10,597 nucleotides of DNA from Acetobacteraceae bacterium (GCA_003164305.1 PLSZ01000409.1:1082-11678); one strand, 5' to 3'; shown: positions 1 through 6,665, numbered from the stretch's first letter. Made by a program: numbers and translations. The notes: generated by a model from the letters alone, not told the origin.

Positions 1-696
1 GGCTTCGACTACTGCATGATCGACCACGAACATGGCGCCTTCGACCTCGAAACGATCGCGGATCTCGCGGGGTGGTTTCAGGCCACCAACGTTTCGGCGA
101 TCGTGCGGATCCACAAGTCCTTCATGCATCTGATCCCGGCGATCCTCGATCAGGGGATCATGGGCGTGCAGGTTTCCGAAGTCGATACGGTCGAGGAGGC
201 GCGCGCGATCGTTCGGCAGGCGAAATATCCGCCGATCGGCGATCGGGGGATCTCCGGCCAGGGGATGCACACCGGATACCGGAGCCATGGCGCCCGTCAC
301 GCGACCGAGTACGCGCCATGGGCCAATGCCAACATCATCGTTTGCGTGGCGATCGAGTCGCTCGAGGGCCTGGAGAATGTCGAGGCGATCGCGGCGGTGG
401 AGGGCATCGACATGATCGCCTACGGCCATTCGGATTTGAGTGCTCGGTTGGGGGTGCATTTGCAGTTGGAGCATCCGGCGTTCCGTGCGGCGGTGCGCCG
501 GATCGCGGAGGCGTGTAACGCGCACGGGAAACTGGCGCGCGGGTCGGCGGAGACCGAGGCACAGATCGAGGAGTACTGGAAGCTTGGGTGCAAGGTACTG
601 AACCTGCCCGGCACCGATGTCAGCACGTATCTGGATGGGCTGAAGGCGCGGGCTGGGCGGGCGCATGCGCGGCTGAAGTCGATTGGGGTGGGGTGA
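1..696 (+). CDS. HpcH/HpaI-type aldolase, 5'-truncated by the window edge
   Basis: Class II, metal-dependent pyruvate-type aldolase of the HpcH/HpaI family (the 2,4-dihydroxyhept-2-ene-1,7-dioate aldolase group), which makes or cleaves C-C bonds in the cytoplasm during breakdown of aromatic or sugar-acid compounds. The frame is open from base 1, so the true start lies outside. An in-frame ATG at 16 falls inside the conserved strand and is unlikely to be the start. Counting from base 1, the family's DxEHG motif is at residues 8-12 (catalytic His 11), the active-site Arg is in AIVRIHK (Arg 36), and the two metal ligands are Glu 119 (in AIES) and Asp 145 (in GHSDLS). The 26-residue spacing between these ligands fits the family. 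The sequence ends TGA at 694-696. About 30-40 N-terminal residues are missing. The exact substrate cannot be told from sequence. Confidence 0.9.
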   Translation, partial: GFDYCMIDHEHGAFDLETIADLAGWFQATNVSAIVRIHKSFMHLIPAILDQGIMGVQVSEVDTVEEARAIVRQAKYPPIGDRGISGQGMHTGYRSHGARHATEYAPWANANIIVCVAIESLEGLENVEAIAAVEGIDMIAYGHSDLSARLGVHLQLEHPAFRAAVRRIAEACNAHGKLARGSAETEAQIEEYWKLGCKVLNLPGTDVSTYLDGLKARAGRAHARLKSIGVG

Positions 697-749
697 GGGG
701 CGGCTTACATCTCTCAGTCGTGCAAGGAATCGGCGCCTGGACGTTGCCA

Positions 750-1006
750 ACCTCGTTTATCGGCTGCGCCGGTGATGTGTCCCGCGTCTGATCGATGAAC
801 GCGATGTCCGCGTCCGTAATGCCGGCCTCGCGGCCCAGGGCGGCGAGTGCGTCGCCGAGGCGGACGCGCTTTGGCTGTTTTACGGGCGGTTCCAGGATAT
901 CGTGGCTCTCGGCTTTGGCGCGGCGTCCGTTCTGAACCGCGAGCACCCGCGGTGTAAAGCGCCGCGCGTGCCCGGTACGGGCGTCAGCGCGTATCTTGAT
1001 TACCAG
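750..1006 (-). pseudogene. Decayed FitA-like (VapB-type) antitoxin, toxin absent
   Basis: Reading leftwards from about 1006, one open frame contains VQNGRRAKAES, DILEPPVKQPKRVRLGDALA, ALGREAGITDAD and TRDTSPAQP. This order matches the second half of FitA-like ribbon-helix-helix antitoxins: the 'NGRS.EAE.R.IL' helix, then 'RLGDALAALGREAGLTD', then a 'RD.TPAEP' tail. Upstream of VQNGRR the expected N-terminal strand and helix are not readable, and no ATG or GTG lies at a sensible place. I therefore call it a remnant. A FitB/VapC PIN-domain toxin would normally overlap the antitoxin end, but here the frame runs straight into the 3' end of the aldolase on the other strand. The unrelated-looking small gene at 1301-984 ends inside its 5' part. 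Edges are approximate. Family assignment rests on remembered motifs, so confidence is moderate. Confidence 0.5.
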
Positions 1007-1301
1007 ACGACGCCGTCTGGGCAGTCGCCGAATCGGTCGCGGCCCAGATCTCGTAAAGCCGCTCCATTTCCTTGTCGAAATCAGCCCACAGCAGCCGCGC
1101 CTCGTCGGGCGGAACAAGTCGCATCGCACGCTGAAACGCGCCGTCATCCAGGATGACCCCGCTCTGATCGCGCCAATACGGTACGGACGTTGCCCGCAAC
1201 CGCTCGATCATCTCCATCATCCGGCCGCGCGCGGATGCCGCTTGCCTGTCGTCAACAAAGCGACCGGTATCAAACAGGCTGGATTGGCTGGCTGCTTTCA
1301 T
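984..1301 (-). CDS. Small protein of unknown function (105 aa)
   Basis: I do not recognise this gene. It encodes 105 residues, mostly helical and charged: a basic helix with RGRMMEMIERLRA (about 26-38), YWRDQSG (about 42-48), and an acidic helix rich in Asp, Glu and Leu (about 64-88). It has no signal peptide and no membrane segment. The ATG at 1301-1299 follows a GGAAAGG that lies directly against it, which is unusually close for a Shine-Dalgarno, so an internal start at the Met-Met pair near residue 28 is possible. It is divergent from the restriction-modification gene starting at 1373, with 71 bp between the starts, and its end overlaps the remnant antitoxin. It could be a conserved gene carried next to the TA pair or the R-M gene, but nothing in it identifies a role. 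Confidence 0.55.
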   Translation of the reverse strand: MKAASQSSLFDTGRFVDDRQAASARGRMMEMIERLRATSVPYWRDQSGVILDDGAFQRAMRLVPPDEARLLWADFDKEMERLYEIWAATDSATAQTASSGNQDTR

Positions 1302-1372
1302 CCTTTCCGACTAGCATCGCGACCCGAGTCGGCACACCCCCGTGCAACCCCCTCTCGCAGCATGATGGGCCT

Positions 1373-2536
1373 ATGACCTGGCGGCGCGACAAGCTTCCCG
1401 AACTCGTCCGTGCCATGTCCGGGCGCCCGCGTCACGAGGCCCTCCGCGGTCATGTTACCGAGCTTCCGCGGGAGGGCTTCGGCGCTCCGTACGATGAGAT
1501 CGCCCACGAACTTTATCTGCTCGATAATCGCGGCCGCATCGACACGATGTGGGGCGCGACGGTGATCGAGCTGAAATCCGATCTTCGGCGGGAGCTGCCC
1601 GAAGTGCGGGCCCGCATGCCCGACTACCTCGCGGACGCCGCCCGCCGCACCCACAGCCCGCGCCCGGTGACCGGTATCGCCACCGACGGCGCCACCTTCA
1701 TCGGCTACCAGTTGATCGACGGCGCGTTGACCGAACTCCGGCGCTATGAGACCGACGCCGAGCGGCCGAACGAACTGATGGCCTGGCTGGAACCGCTGTT
1801 GTCCGAGCGGGTCGGCCTGGCGCCGGAGGCAAGAGCGGTGGCTCAGGCGTTCGGGAAGGGCAGCCTGACGTTCAGCCGCGCCCGGCTGACGCTCGACGCG
1901 CTGTGGGCCGATCTGAACGCCGATCCCGAGGTCCGCCTCAAGCGCGACCTCTGGGACGGGCTGTTGCGCGAAGCCTACGGCGAGGAGGTCGGTGAGGATG
2001 CTCTGTTCCTCCAGCACACCTACCTGGCCATTGTGGTCAAGACCATCGCCAATCGCGTTCTCGATCTTCCGGTGTCGGACCCGGAGCGGCTGCTTTCGGG
2101 CCGGGCGCTCGCCGATGAGGGCATCATTGGCGCGGTCGAGGCGGACTTCTTCGATTGGCCCCTGAAACGACCCGCCGGCGCCGATCTGGTGCGCCAGGTC
2201 GCCGCCGAAACCGCCCGGTTCAGTCTCACCGACGTCGAAACCGACGTGCTCAAGGTGCTGTACGAGAGCCTGGTCGATCCGGACGAGCGTCACGACCTGG
2301 GCGAATACTACACGCCCGACTGGTTGGCCGGGCGTGTGGTGGCCGCGGCGGTGGACGCGCCGCTGACGCAACGCGTGCTCGACCCGGCCTGCGGCTCCGG
2401 TACGTTCCTGTTCCACGCGCTGCGCCGCCTGATCGATGCCGGCCGCGCGGCGGGTTGGACCGAACTTCGGATCGTCGAAGCCTGCGCCAATCAGGTGCGC
2501 GGCCTGGACGTTCATCCCGTCAGTCCCTGGTGTTGA
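1373..2536 (+). pseudogene. Type IIG-like restriction-modification enzyme, N-terminal fragment
   Basis: First half of a fused restriction endonuclease/N6-adenine methyltransferase that would cut and methylate the same DNA site. From the ATG at 1373, residues 41-70 hold a PD-(D/E)XK-like nuclease pattern (Asp 57 in GRID, then Glu 66 and Lys 68 in IELKSD). A helical linker follows. Residues 310-315 are GEYYTP, the usual lead-in to the methyltransferase domain, and residues 337-345 are DPACGSGTF, the SAM-binding motif I. The reading then reaches GLDVHPV, after which homologues continue with the methyltransferase fold, but here five foreign codons and TGA follow. The rest of the enzyme resumes near 4251. 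The start at 1373 was chosen as the first in-frame ATG before the conserved region; the ribosome site is weak. The fragment lacks the catalytic NPPW motif, so it cannot methylate alone. The long frame on the opposite strand is a shadow. Confidence 0.8.
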
Positions 2537-2542
2537 GCCGGT

Positions 2543-2571
2543 TTGACAAAGTAACTGGCCTTTTTCATGAT
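2543..2571 (+). promoter_or_regulatory. Sigma-70-type promoter for the inserted operon
   Basis: A perfect -35 box TTGACA (2543-2548), a 17-bp spacer and a -10 box CATGAT (2566-2571, 4 of 6 matches to TATAAT) lie just inside the left edge of the cassette. Transcription would start near 2578, leaving a short leader that contains the GGAAGGA ribosome site. The position suggests that the cassette brings its own expression signal and does not depend on the R-M promoter. Confidence 0.6.
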
Positions 2572-2586
2572 CTTACAGGGAGCCTT

Positions 2587-2593
2587 GGAAGGA
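2587..2593 (+). promoter_or_regulatory. Shine-Dalgarno site fixing a GTG start
   Basis: GGAAGGA sits seven bases before the GTG at 2601. This strong, well-spaced site is the reason for choosing GTG over later in-frame codons for the first gene of the cassette. Confidence 0.65.
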
Positions 2594-2600
2594 TCAGTCA

Positions 2601-2915
2601 GTGCCGTCGGTCGGACCATTCAACCGCCGGGAGACACGGTGGCAAACGCCGGCAGTTGCTGTAAAGCAGGTCAAGTCGGGGGAAGTGTGGGGGAGGACGC
2701 CCAAATTCGGCCTTGAGCCTGCGGTACAGGCGTACACCGGCAAGTTGCCAGGGAGCCGTGGCATTGAGTTTACGACGGAAATCGAGCCTCACCCGAATGG
2801 GTCGCCATTCGAAGTGCGATGGTATTTGACGATGACGCCAGGAGTTTTGGAGCGCTGTGAGGGCGGCGAGACGTTCGCGTGCATTACCGCAGACGTCACG
2901 AATCTTCAGCCATGA
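2601..2915 (+). CDS. Unknown protein, first gene of the inserted operon (104 aa)
   Basis: I do not recognise a named family. The 104-residue product begins with a basic N-terminus (RRETRWQ, about 9-15). A compact and probably beta-rich part follows, with several Gly, Pro and aromatic turns: KFGLEPAVQAY (about 35-45), SRGIEFTTEIEP (about 52-63), FEVRWYL (about 70-76) and TFACITADVTN (about 91-101). It has no signal peptide or membrane segment and no recognised catalytic motif. The GTG start is supported by the GGAAGGA site and the promoter directly upstream. Its TGA overlaps the ATG of the next gene in an ATGA, so the two are probably translated as a coupled pair and work together. The codon and base composition is less GC-rich than the R-M gene around it, which points to separate origin. 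Confidence 0.7.
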   Translation: MPSVGPFNRRETRWQTPAVAVKQVKSGEVWGRTPKFGLEPAVQAYTGKLPGSRGIEFTTEIEPHPNGSPFEVRWYLTMTPGVLERCEGGETFACITADVTNLQP

Positions 2916-3592
2916 CGGATGGCCCGCACATCACTCTTTTGGCCTATGATCCGGAATACGATGCAATTCCGCACGCCATCATTTGGCGTCCTCTGAATTA
3001 TTTCACGATCACCATCCGAGAGGGTGAGGACGGCCTGGATTTCTACCAAGGTGCGTCGTTTGTGATTGGGAACGAGGTTAGCTTCGCTCTGAGATCTTAC
3101 CAGGGTCATCCTAATTTCACCGTGACGCTTTACCTGCCGCATACGGTCGATAGCCCAAGGGAGATTTCTGATGCTATAGACCTTGTGATTGAGGTGATGA
3201 TCATTCCGCCTACAGCGATTGCATGGAGGCGAGAGCAGCCCTTCAAATATGGTGACCTAGAGAAGCCGCGCGAAGATCGATTTCGGGAGTATGAGGCTCG
3301 AAGGTTAGCGCTCAAAATTGCGGCGCAATGTCCTAACTATCGAGCGTCAACCAAGTATCTCAAAGCTGAGGTCCCGAAATATATCGATCTGTCGCACGAG
3401 GACCTGGAAAGATCGAAGAGTCGCCCTAACGAACGGGTATGGCAGCAGGTGATGGGAAATGTTGTGTCCCACCAGAAGACCAGTGGCGGCCCGTTCGTGC
3501 AGGGCTATGCGGTTCGGACCGATGACGGTTTGCAGCTTACAAAAAAGGGCGTCGATTATTTGAAGAGCATGGGATATTTCGTGCCAGCCTGA
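2912..3592 (+). CDS. Unknown protein with putative C-terminal winged-helix, second gene of the operon (226 aa)
   Basis: I do not recognise a named family. The start is ATG 2912, which shares ATGA with the preceding stop; the frame is open further upstream but that part overlaps the first gene. Residues 1-105 look beta-rich (alternating hydrophobics such as FTITIREG and FTVTLYLPH). Residues 107-170 are charged and helical. Residues 172-226 resemble a winged-helix DNA-binding domain as found fused to restriction or HNH proteins: PNERVWQQVMGNVVSHQK, then GYAVRTDDGLQLTKKGVDYL, i.e. a recognition-helix 'W..V..N..SH' and a beta-wing followed by 'L T.KG..YL'. That domain call is an inference from pattern. 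I see no nuclease motif. It lacks its own ribosome site, which fits translational coupling. Its last 37 bases overlap the convergent methyltransferase gene. Confidence 0.75.
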   Translation: MTDGPHITLLAYDPEYDAIPHAIIWRPLNYFTITIREGEDGLDFYQGASFVIGNEVSFALRSYQGHPNFTVTLYLPHTVDSPREISDAIDLVIEVMIIPPTAIAWRREQPFKYGDLEKPREDRFREYEARRLALKIAAQCPNYRASTKYLKAEVPKYIDLSHEDLERSKSRPNERVWQQVMGNVVSHQKTSGGPFVQGYAVRTDDGLQLTKKGVDYLKSMGYFVPA

Positions 3593-4191
3593 GGCGTTTC
3601 AGGATGGCGATTTTTGTAGATCGGATCAAACCATTTGAGTTCAGTGGTTTTCGGGGCATCTTTGTCCCATACAAACCATGCGTAAGCGGTTGTCCCGCTG
3701 CCCTGTCTAACTGCGCCCGCCGGGTAGAACGTAATTCGCTCACTGAATACCCACACCCTGGCCGGCGGTATGCTGGCAAAAATTGTGCGCTGACGGTTTG
3801 CCCCTTCCAAGAAAGCGAGTCGCAAAAGCAACGCGAGTTTACGCCGCGACTGCGCAAGGCCAGCCCTTACAAACCCTTCGGCTGCGTTATATGGCGGGTT
3901 GGTCACAATGTTATCGACGTCACGGGAGGTTTCCAGGAAATCAACTCCCGCCTCGCCGTAGCCGCGGTCGAAGAGGTCGGATGAGATTACCGAACATCCA
4001 GTGGTTTCGAGAACCCGGGCCATCGAACCATCGCCGCAGGCTGGCTCCCAGATCGAACCTTCGAACGCCTCGTTGTCGATTAGCGCATACGTTGCCCACT
4101 CTGGAGTCGGGAAGAAATCCGGCCCCTCCAGATCGGCGAAACGCTTCGAAGTTGGCTTAAAGCCGCCATTCAGGTTGTATGTCGAATCCAT
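3556..4191 (-). CDS. Phage-type N6-adenine DNA methyltransferase (211 aa)
   Basis: A small class I SAM-dependent DNA methyltransferase that would transfer a methyl group to N6 of adenine. Residues 27-30 are FPTP, a motif that precedes the cofactor site in phage and mobile-element enzymes. Residues 49-56 are EPACGDGS (motif I, SAM binding), residues 71-75 are SDLFD (acidic loop), and residues 98-101 are NPPY (motif IV, catalytic). At 211 residues it is the size of orphan phage methyltransferases and carries no separate target-recognition domain. The ATG at 4191-4189 is the first Met of a good N-terminus; the ribosome site is weak. It faces the unknown two-gene operon and overlaps its end by 37 bp. 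It may protect DNA from a partner nuclease, or be an orphan acting in counter-defence or regulation. The core function is secure; the biological role is not. Confidence 0.85.
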   Translation of the reverse strand: MDSTYNLNGGFKPTSKRFADLEGPDFFPTPEWATYALIDNEAFEGSIWEPACGDGSMARVLETTGCSVISSDLFDRGYGEAGVDFLETSRDVDNIVTNPPYNAAEGFVRAGLAQSRRKLALLLRLAFLEGANRQRTIFASIPPARVWVFSERITFYPAGAVRQGSGTTAYAWFVWDKDAPKTTELKWFDPIYKNRHPETPQAGTKYPMLFK

Positions 4192-4253
4192 AGGTCCGAC
4201 TCTAGCTGAGGGAGAACAAAACGGAAAGCGCTACCATATGTTGGGGTATAGAC

Positions 4254-5879
4254 TTGGTCGAACTCACCCGCAGGCTTGCCGACGGGGCGACGCCGGAGGC
4301 CGTGGGCCAGGCGCTCCGCCGTATCGAGGGCGCCAGCGCCGAGGACGCCGACGCGCTGGCGCAGACCTTCGCCCATCTTCAAACGCTGTATCGCGCCGGA
4401 CGCAACGGCATCTGGACCTTCGTTTTCCGGAACCTCGCCCGTCCTGTCTGGCTCTCCCGCGCGGAACAGCGCGCCGATGTGGTGGTCGGCAACCCACCCT
4501 GGATCGTCTATCGCCACCTCAGCGCCGCCATGAAGGACCGGCTGCGCGAAGCCCTGCGCGGCTACGAGCTTTGGGTCGGCGGCAGCCTCGCGACGCAGCA
4601 GGACATGTGGGCGCTGTTCTGGGCGCGCGCCGCGGAGCGCTACTTGCGCCTTCACGGCACGATCGCCTTCGTGCTGCCCTACGCGGCGCTGAATGCGCCG
4701 GTATTCGCCGGCCTGCGCACCGGCCGCATGGGCGAGGCCCGCGTCCGCCTGACCGGCGCCTGGGCGCTGGAACGCGTCTGGCCGATCTTCGGCGCGCAAT
4801 CGGGCAGCAGCACGACCAGCACCTGCGTGCTGTTCGGCCGCCGCGAGTTCGCTGGTCTGCACCCGGATGGGATCGACCGCTGGGAGGGCCGACTCACCCA
4901 CCGCGACGCCCACGAAGCCGAAGCGGCCCGCGCCCTGACACACAGCCGCGTCCCCTGGCCGCGACCGCGCACGCTGATCGGCGTCTCGCCATATCGGTCC
5001 CGTTTTCACCAAGGGGCCACGATTGCGCCGCGCCGCTTCTTTATCGTCGATCCCGCACCGGCCAGCAGGCTCGGGCGATCAGCGCATGCGCCGATCATGC
5101 AGGGTCGTGCCGGCCAACTCGACAAGTATCCCTGGACCACGGTCGAGCCACCGCGCGGCCCGGTCGAAGCAGAGTTCCTGCGCTCACTCGCCCGAGGGGA
5201 AAGTGTCGCGCCGTTTCGGATGCTTGATAATGTCACCGCGGTGATTCCGCTTAGCGGCGGCAAAGTGCTGGACGCGGTCGCCGCTCGCGTCGAAGGTCAC
5301 CGACATCTATCTGCCTGGCTGGCTAACGCCGAGGCAAAGTGGATAGCGCACGCAAACAAGGCCACAGACGGACAGCCGCGCATGACCTTGTCGGCGCAGA
5401 TTGATCACATGCGGAAACTTTCAAGCCAGGCGCACACCGCCGCGGTAGAGCGAGTTCTCTACAACAAGGCTGGAACACGGTTGAGCGCTGCCAGGCTACT
5501 CGCCACAGATGCAATCGTTGATACTAAGGCGTATTGGTCAACCGTTCGCTCATCAGCCGAAGCCGGATATCTGATCGCGATTATCAACAGCGCCGCCGTA
5601 CTCGCCAAGATTACGGATCTGCAGCCGCATGGACAGCGCGATAAACGCGACTTTGACAACCTGGTCTGGACTCTGCCCATCCCCGAATACGACGAGCGCG
5701 AGGTCCTGCACCGCGACCTGGCTGCCGCGGCCAGCCGCGCCGAAGCCGTGGCCGCCCTTGTTCCCCTGACGGATGCCCAGCACTTCACCGCCAAACGTCG
5801 TGCCATCCGCGCCGCCCTCGCCGAAGACGGCATCGCGGCCGAGATCGAGGCCTTGGTCGACGCGCTACTGCCTCCGTGA
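4254..5879 (+). pseudogene. Type IIG-like restriction-modification enzyme, C-terminal fragment
   Basis: Second half of the enzyme that begins at 1373. The frame is open from 4206, but R-M-like protein sequence begins about 4251. The only nearby start in frame is TTG 4254, so it may not be translated on its own. Residues 80-83 counted from 4254 are NPPW, the catalytic motif IV missing from the first fragment. FVLPYAALN and CVLFGR belong to the rest of the methyltransferase fold. From about residue 255 (HQGATIAPRRFF) a target-recognition region follows, ending with the typical YLIAIINS, LQPHGQRDKRDF and LPIPEYD signatures, then a helical tail of charged repeats to TGA at 5877-5879. Only 79 residues precede NPPW here and none of the strand expected directly after GLDVHPV is present. 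A stretch of the original enzyme therefore seems to have been lost. Confidence 0.78.
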
Positions 5880-5967
5880 AACAGTCGAGAGGCCGCCCGC
5901 GCTGGGCATCGACTTCCGGCCGCGCCGCGGCAGCGACACCGGGCCGCGATCGTGTTAAGCCGCGCTC

Positions 5968-6237
5968 ATGGAACACATCGATTGGACCGAATGCGCCCTG
6001 ATCGAAACCGTGCCCGGAAAGCGGCGCGGCAAGCCCGTCATCAAGGGGTCGCGGCTCCGCCCGGAGGATCTTCTCACGAACCGGGAGCAGGGAATCAAAT
6101 GGCTGATTGAGAACCACGGCGGGATCACGCCGGACACGGTTCGGGTCATACCGCCGCCAGCGGCGGCCGGGTCGCGGTCACAGGCGGCGGGGGATGTTCG
6201 CGGTTTCGTAGAACACGCCGACAATCACCTGGGGTGA
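5968..6237 (+). CDS. DUF433-family antitoxin, C-terminus replaced
   Basis: The first 60 residues are a clear DUF433 protein, a small winged-helix family often serving as the antitoxin or DNA-binding partner of a PIN-like (DUF5615) toxin. The visible pattern is IDWTECALIETVPGK, then GKPVIKGSRLRPEDLL, then WLIENHGGITPDTV. In the family the last helix (about 15 residues) should follow, but here it changes to a Pro/Ala/Ser-rich run and then reads through the complement of the ParE gene as far as 6237. The tail is therefore probably not native. A hairpin, CCGCCG CCAG CGGCGG (6151-6166), lies at the switch point. No DUF5615 toxin follows. The ATG at 5968 has no good ribosome site. The gene is 88 bp after the R-M remnant, on the same strand. 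It is probably a broken antitoxin. Confidence 0.65.
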   Translation: MEHIDWTECALIETVPGKRRGKPVIKGSRLRPEDLLTNREQGIKWLIENHGGITPDTVRVIPPPAAAGSRSQAAGDVRGFVEHADNHLG

Positions 6238-6474
6238 TGTGGTGGTGTAGGACACCCAGTATCGCCCCGCTTTGATCCACGCGACGCCGGGCCGGGCAAG
6301 CCGCGGATACGGACGCGGTGCGGCCAACCCGGCGGACGGGTTGCCTTCAATCCGCCGCTCGGCCTCGTCCAGCGCGGCCACCAAGGCGCGAGCCGCCGCC
6401 GGGCGGTCAAGGGTCTCATAATGATGGCGGAGCGCGACAACCTGACGTGTGGCCTTCGGCGCGTATTCGATCAA
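6178..6474 (-). CDS. RelE/ParE-family toxin (98 aa)
   Basis: Toxin of the RelE/ParE superfamily; relatives either cut mRNA on ribosomes or poison DNA gyrase, and the ParE-like group to which this seems to belong is usually assigned to gyrase. The order of elements fits: IEYAPKATRQVVALRHHYE (N-terminal helix), a helix AAARALVAALDEAERRI, AGLAAPRPYPRL, the strand AGRYWVSYTT, and the closing strand VIVGVFYETANIPRRL, which is a family hallmark. The length of 98 residues is typical and the C-terminus looks whole. It starts with TTG at 6474-6472, sharing TTGA with the stop of the upstream antitoxin, so the two are co-translated. Its 3' end overlaps the convergent DUF433 gene. Of the TA modules here, this is the one that looks intact. 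Confidence 0.8.
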   Translation of the reverse strand: MIEYAPKATRQVVALRHHYETLDRPAAARALVAALDEAERRIEGNPSAGLAAPRPYPRLARPGVAWIKAGRYWVSYTTTSPQVIVGVFYETANIPRRL

Positions 6475-6665
6475 CGGCGCGAGGTCGCCTTGCGCCCAGA
6501 AGCGTCAGCCTGCTTCGCTTCCATGCGGGCAATGCTGTCAAGCAACTCGCGCCGGACCACCTCGCCCGGCACGGTCGGAACCCCGGCGGCAAGCTCCGCC
6601 AGGCTCTCGTCAAGGGCCTCGGCCCAACCTGGCGGCGCGTTCAATGGGTGCGGTGTGTCGTCCAT
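6471..6665 (-). CDS. Antitoxin partner of the ParE-type toxin (64 aa)
   Basis: A 64-residue acidic-to-basic protein directly before the toxin with a 4-base stop-start overlap, the usual layout for antitoxin first, toxin second. The middle, WAEALDESLAELAAGVPTVP, followed by RRELLDSIARMEAKQ, is the kind of short helical antitoxin found next to ParE-like toxins in alphaproteobacteria. No ribbon-helix-helix strand is obvious, so autoregulation cannot be read from the sequence. The ATG is at 6665-6663. A GAGGAAG lies about 15 bases upstream, too far for a good ribosome site, and a TATTAT on the same strand (just upstream of the ATG) could be a -10 box with a weak -35 (TGGAAA). The call depends mainly on context and length. 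Confidence 0.65.
   Translation of the reverse strand: MDDTPHPLNAPPGWAEALDESLAELAAGVPTVPGEVVRRELLDSIARMEAKQADASGRKATSRR

Larger units (their letters stand above)
2522..4250. other. Lower-GC cassette interrupting the R-M gene
   Basis: Between the break after GLDVHPV (2521) and the resumption of R-M-like protein sequence (about 4251) lies roughly 1.7 kb of different DNA. Hand counts give 33/60 G+C at 3001-3060, 30/60 at 3361-3420 and 37/60 at 3841-3900, against 44/60 in both 2161-2220 and 4741-4800 of the R-M gene. It holds a promoter, a two-gene operon on + and an adenine methyltransferase gene on -. No transposase, integrase or clear terminal repeats were found, so its means of movement is unknown. 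Edges are set by where R-M homology stops and resumes, not by an observed target duplication. Confidence 0.65.

Noticed and set aside
1298..2515. Long open frame on the minus strand (405 codons)
   Set aside because: Antisense shadow of the R-M N-terminal fragment; Gly/Arg/Gln/Val-rich with no domain, while the plus strand shows clear methyltransferase motifs.
2610..4200. 8-bp inverted repeat GTCGGACC (2610-2617) and GGTCCGAC (4193-4200) near the two ends of the cassette
   Set aside because: Eight bases near two loosely defined ends can easily match by chance, and the match does not extend on either side; the left copy lies inside the first gene.
4170..5012. Minus-strand frame of 280 codons
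   Set aside because: Shadow of the R-M C-terminal fragment; no motif and no ribosome site.
4001..5227. Long plus-strand frame starting in the cassette and crossing into the R-M 3' part, with an ATG at 4238 after a good GAGGGAG
   Set aside because: The protein is Arg/Pro-rich low-complexity sequence out of frame with the NPPW-containing reading; a GC-rich shadow.
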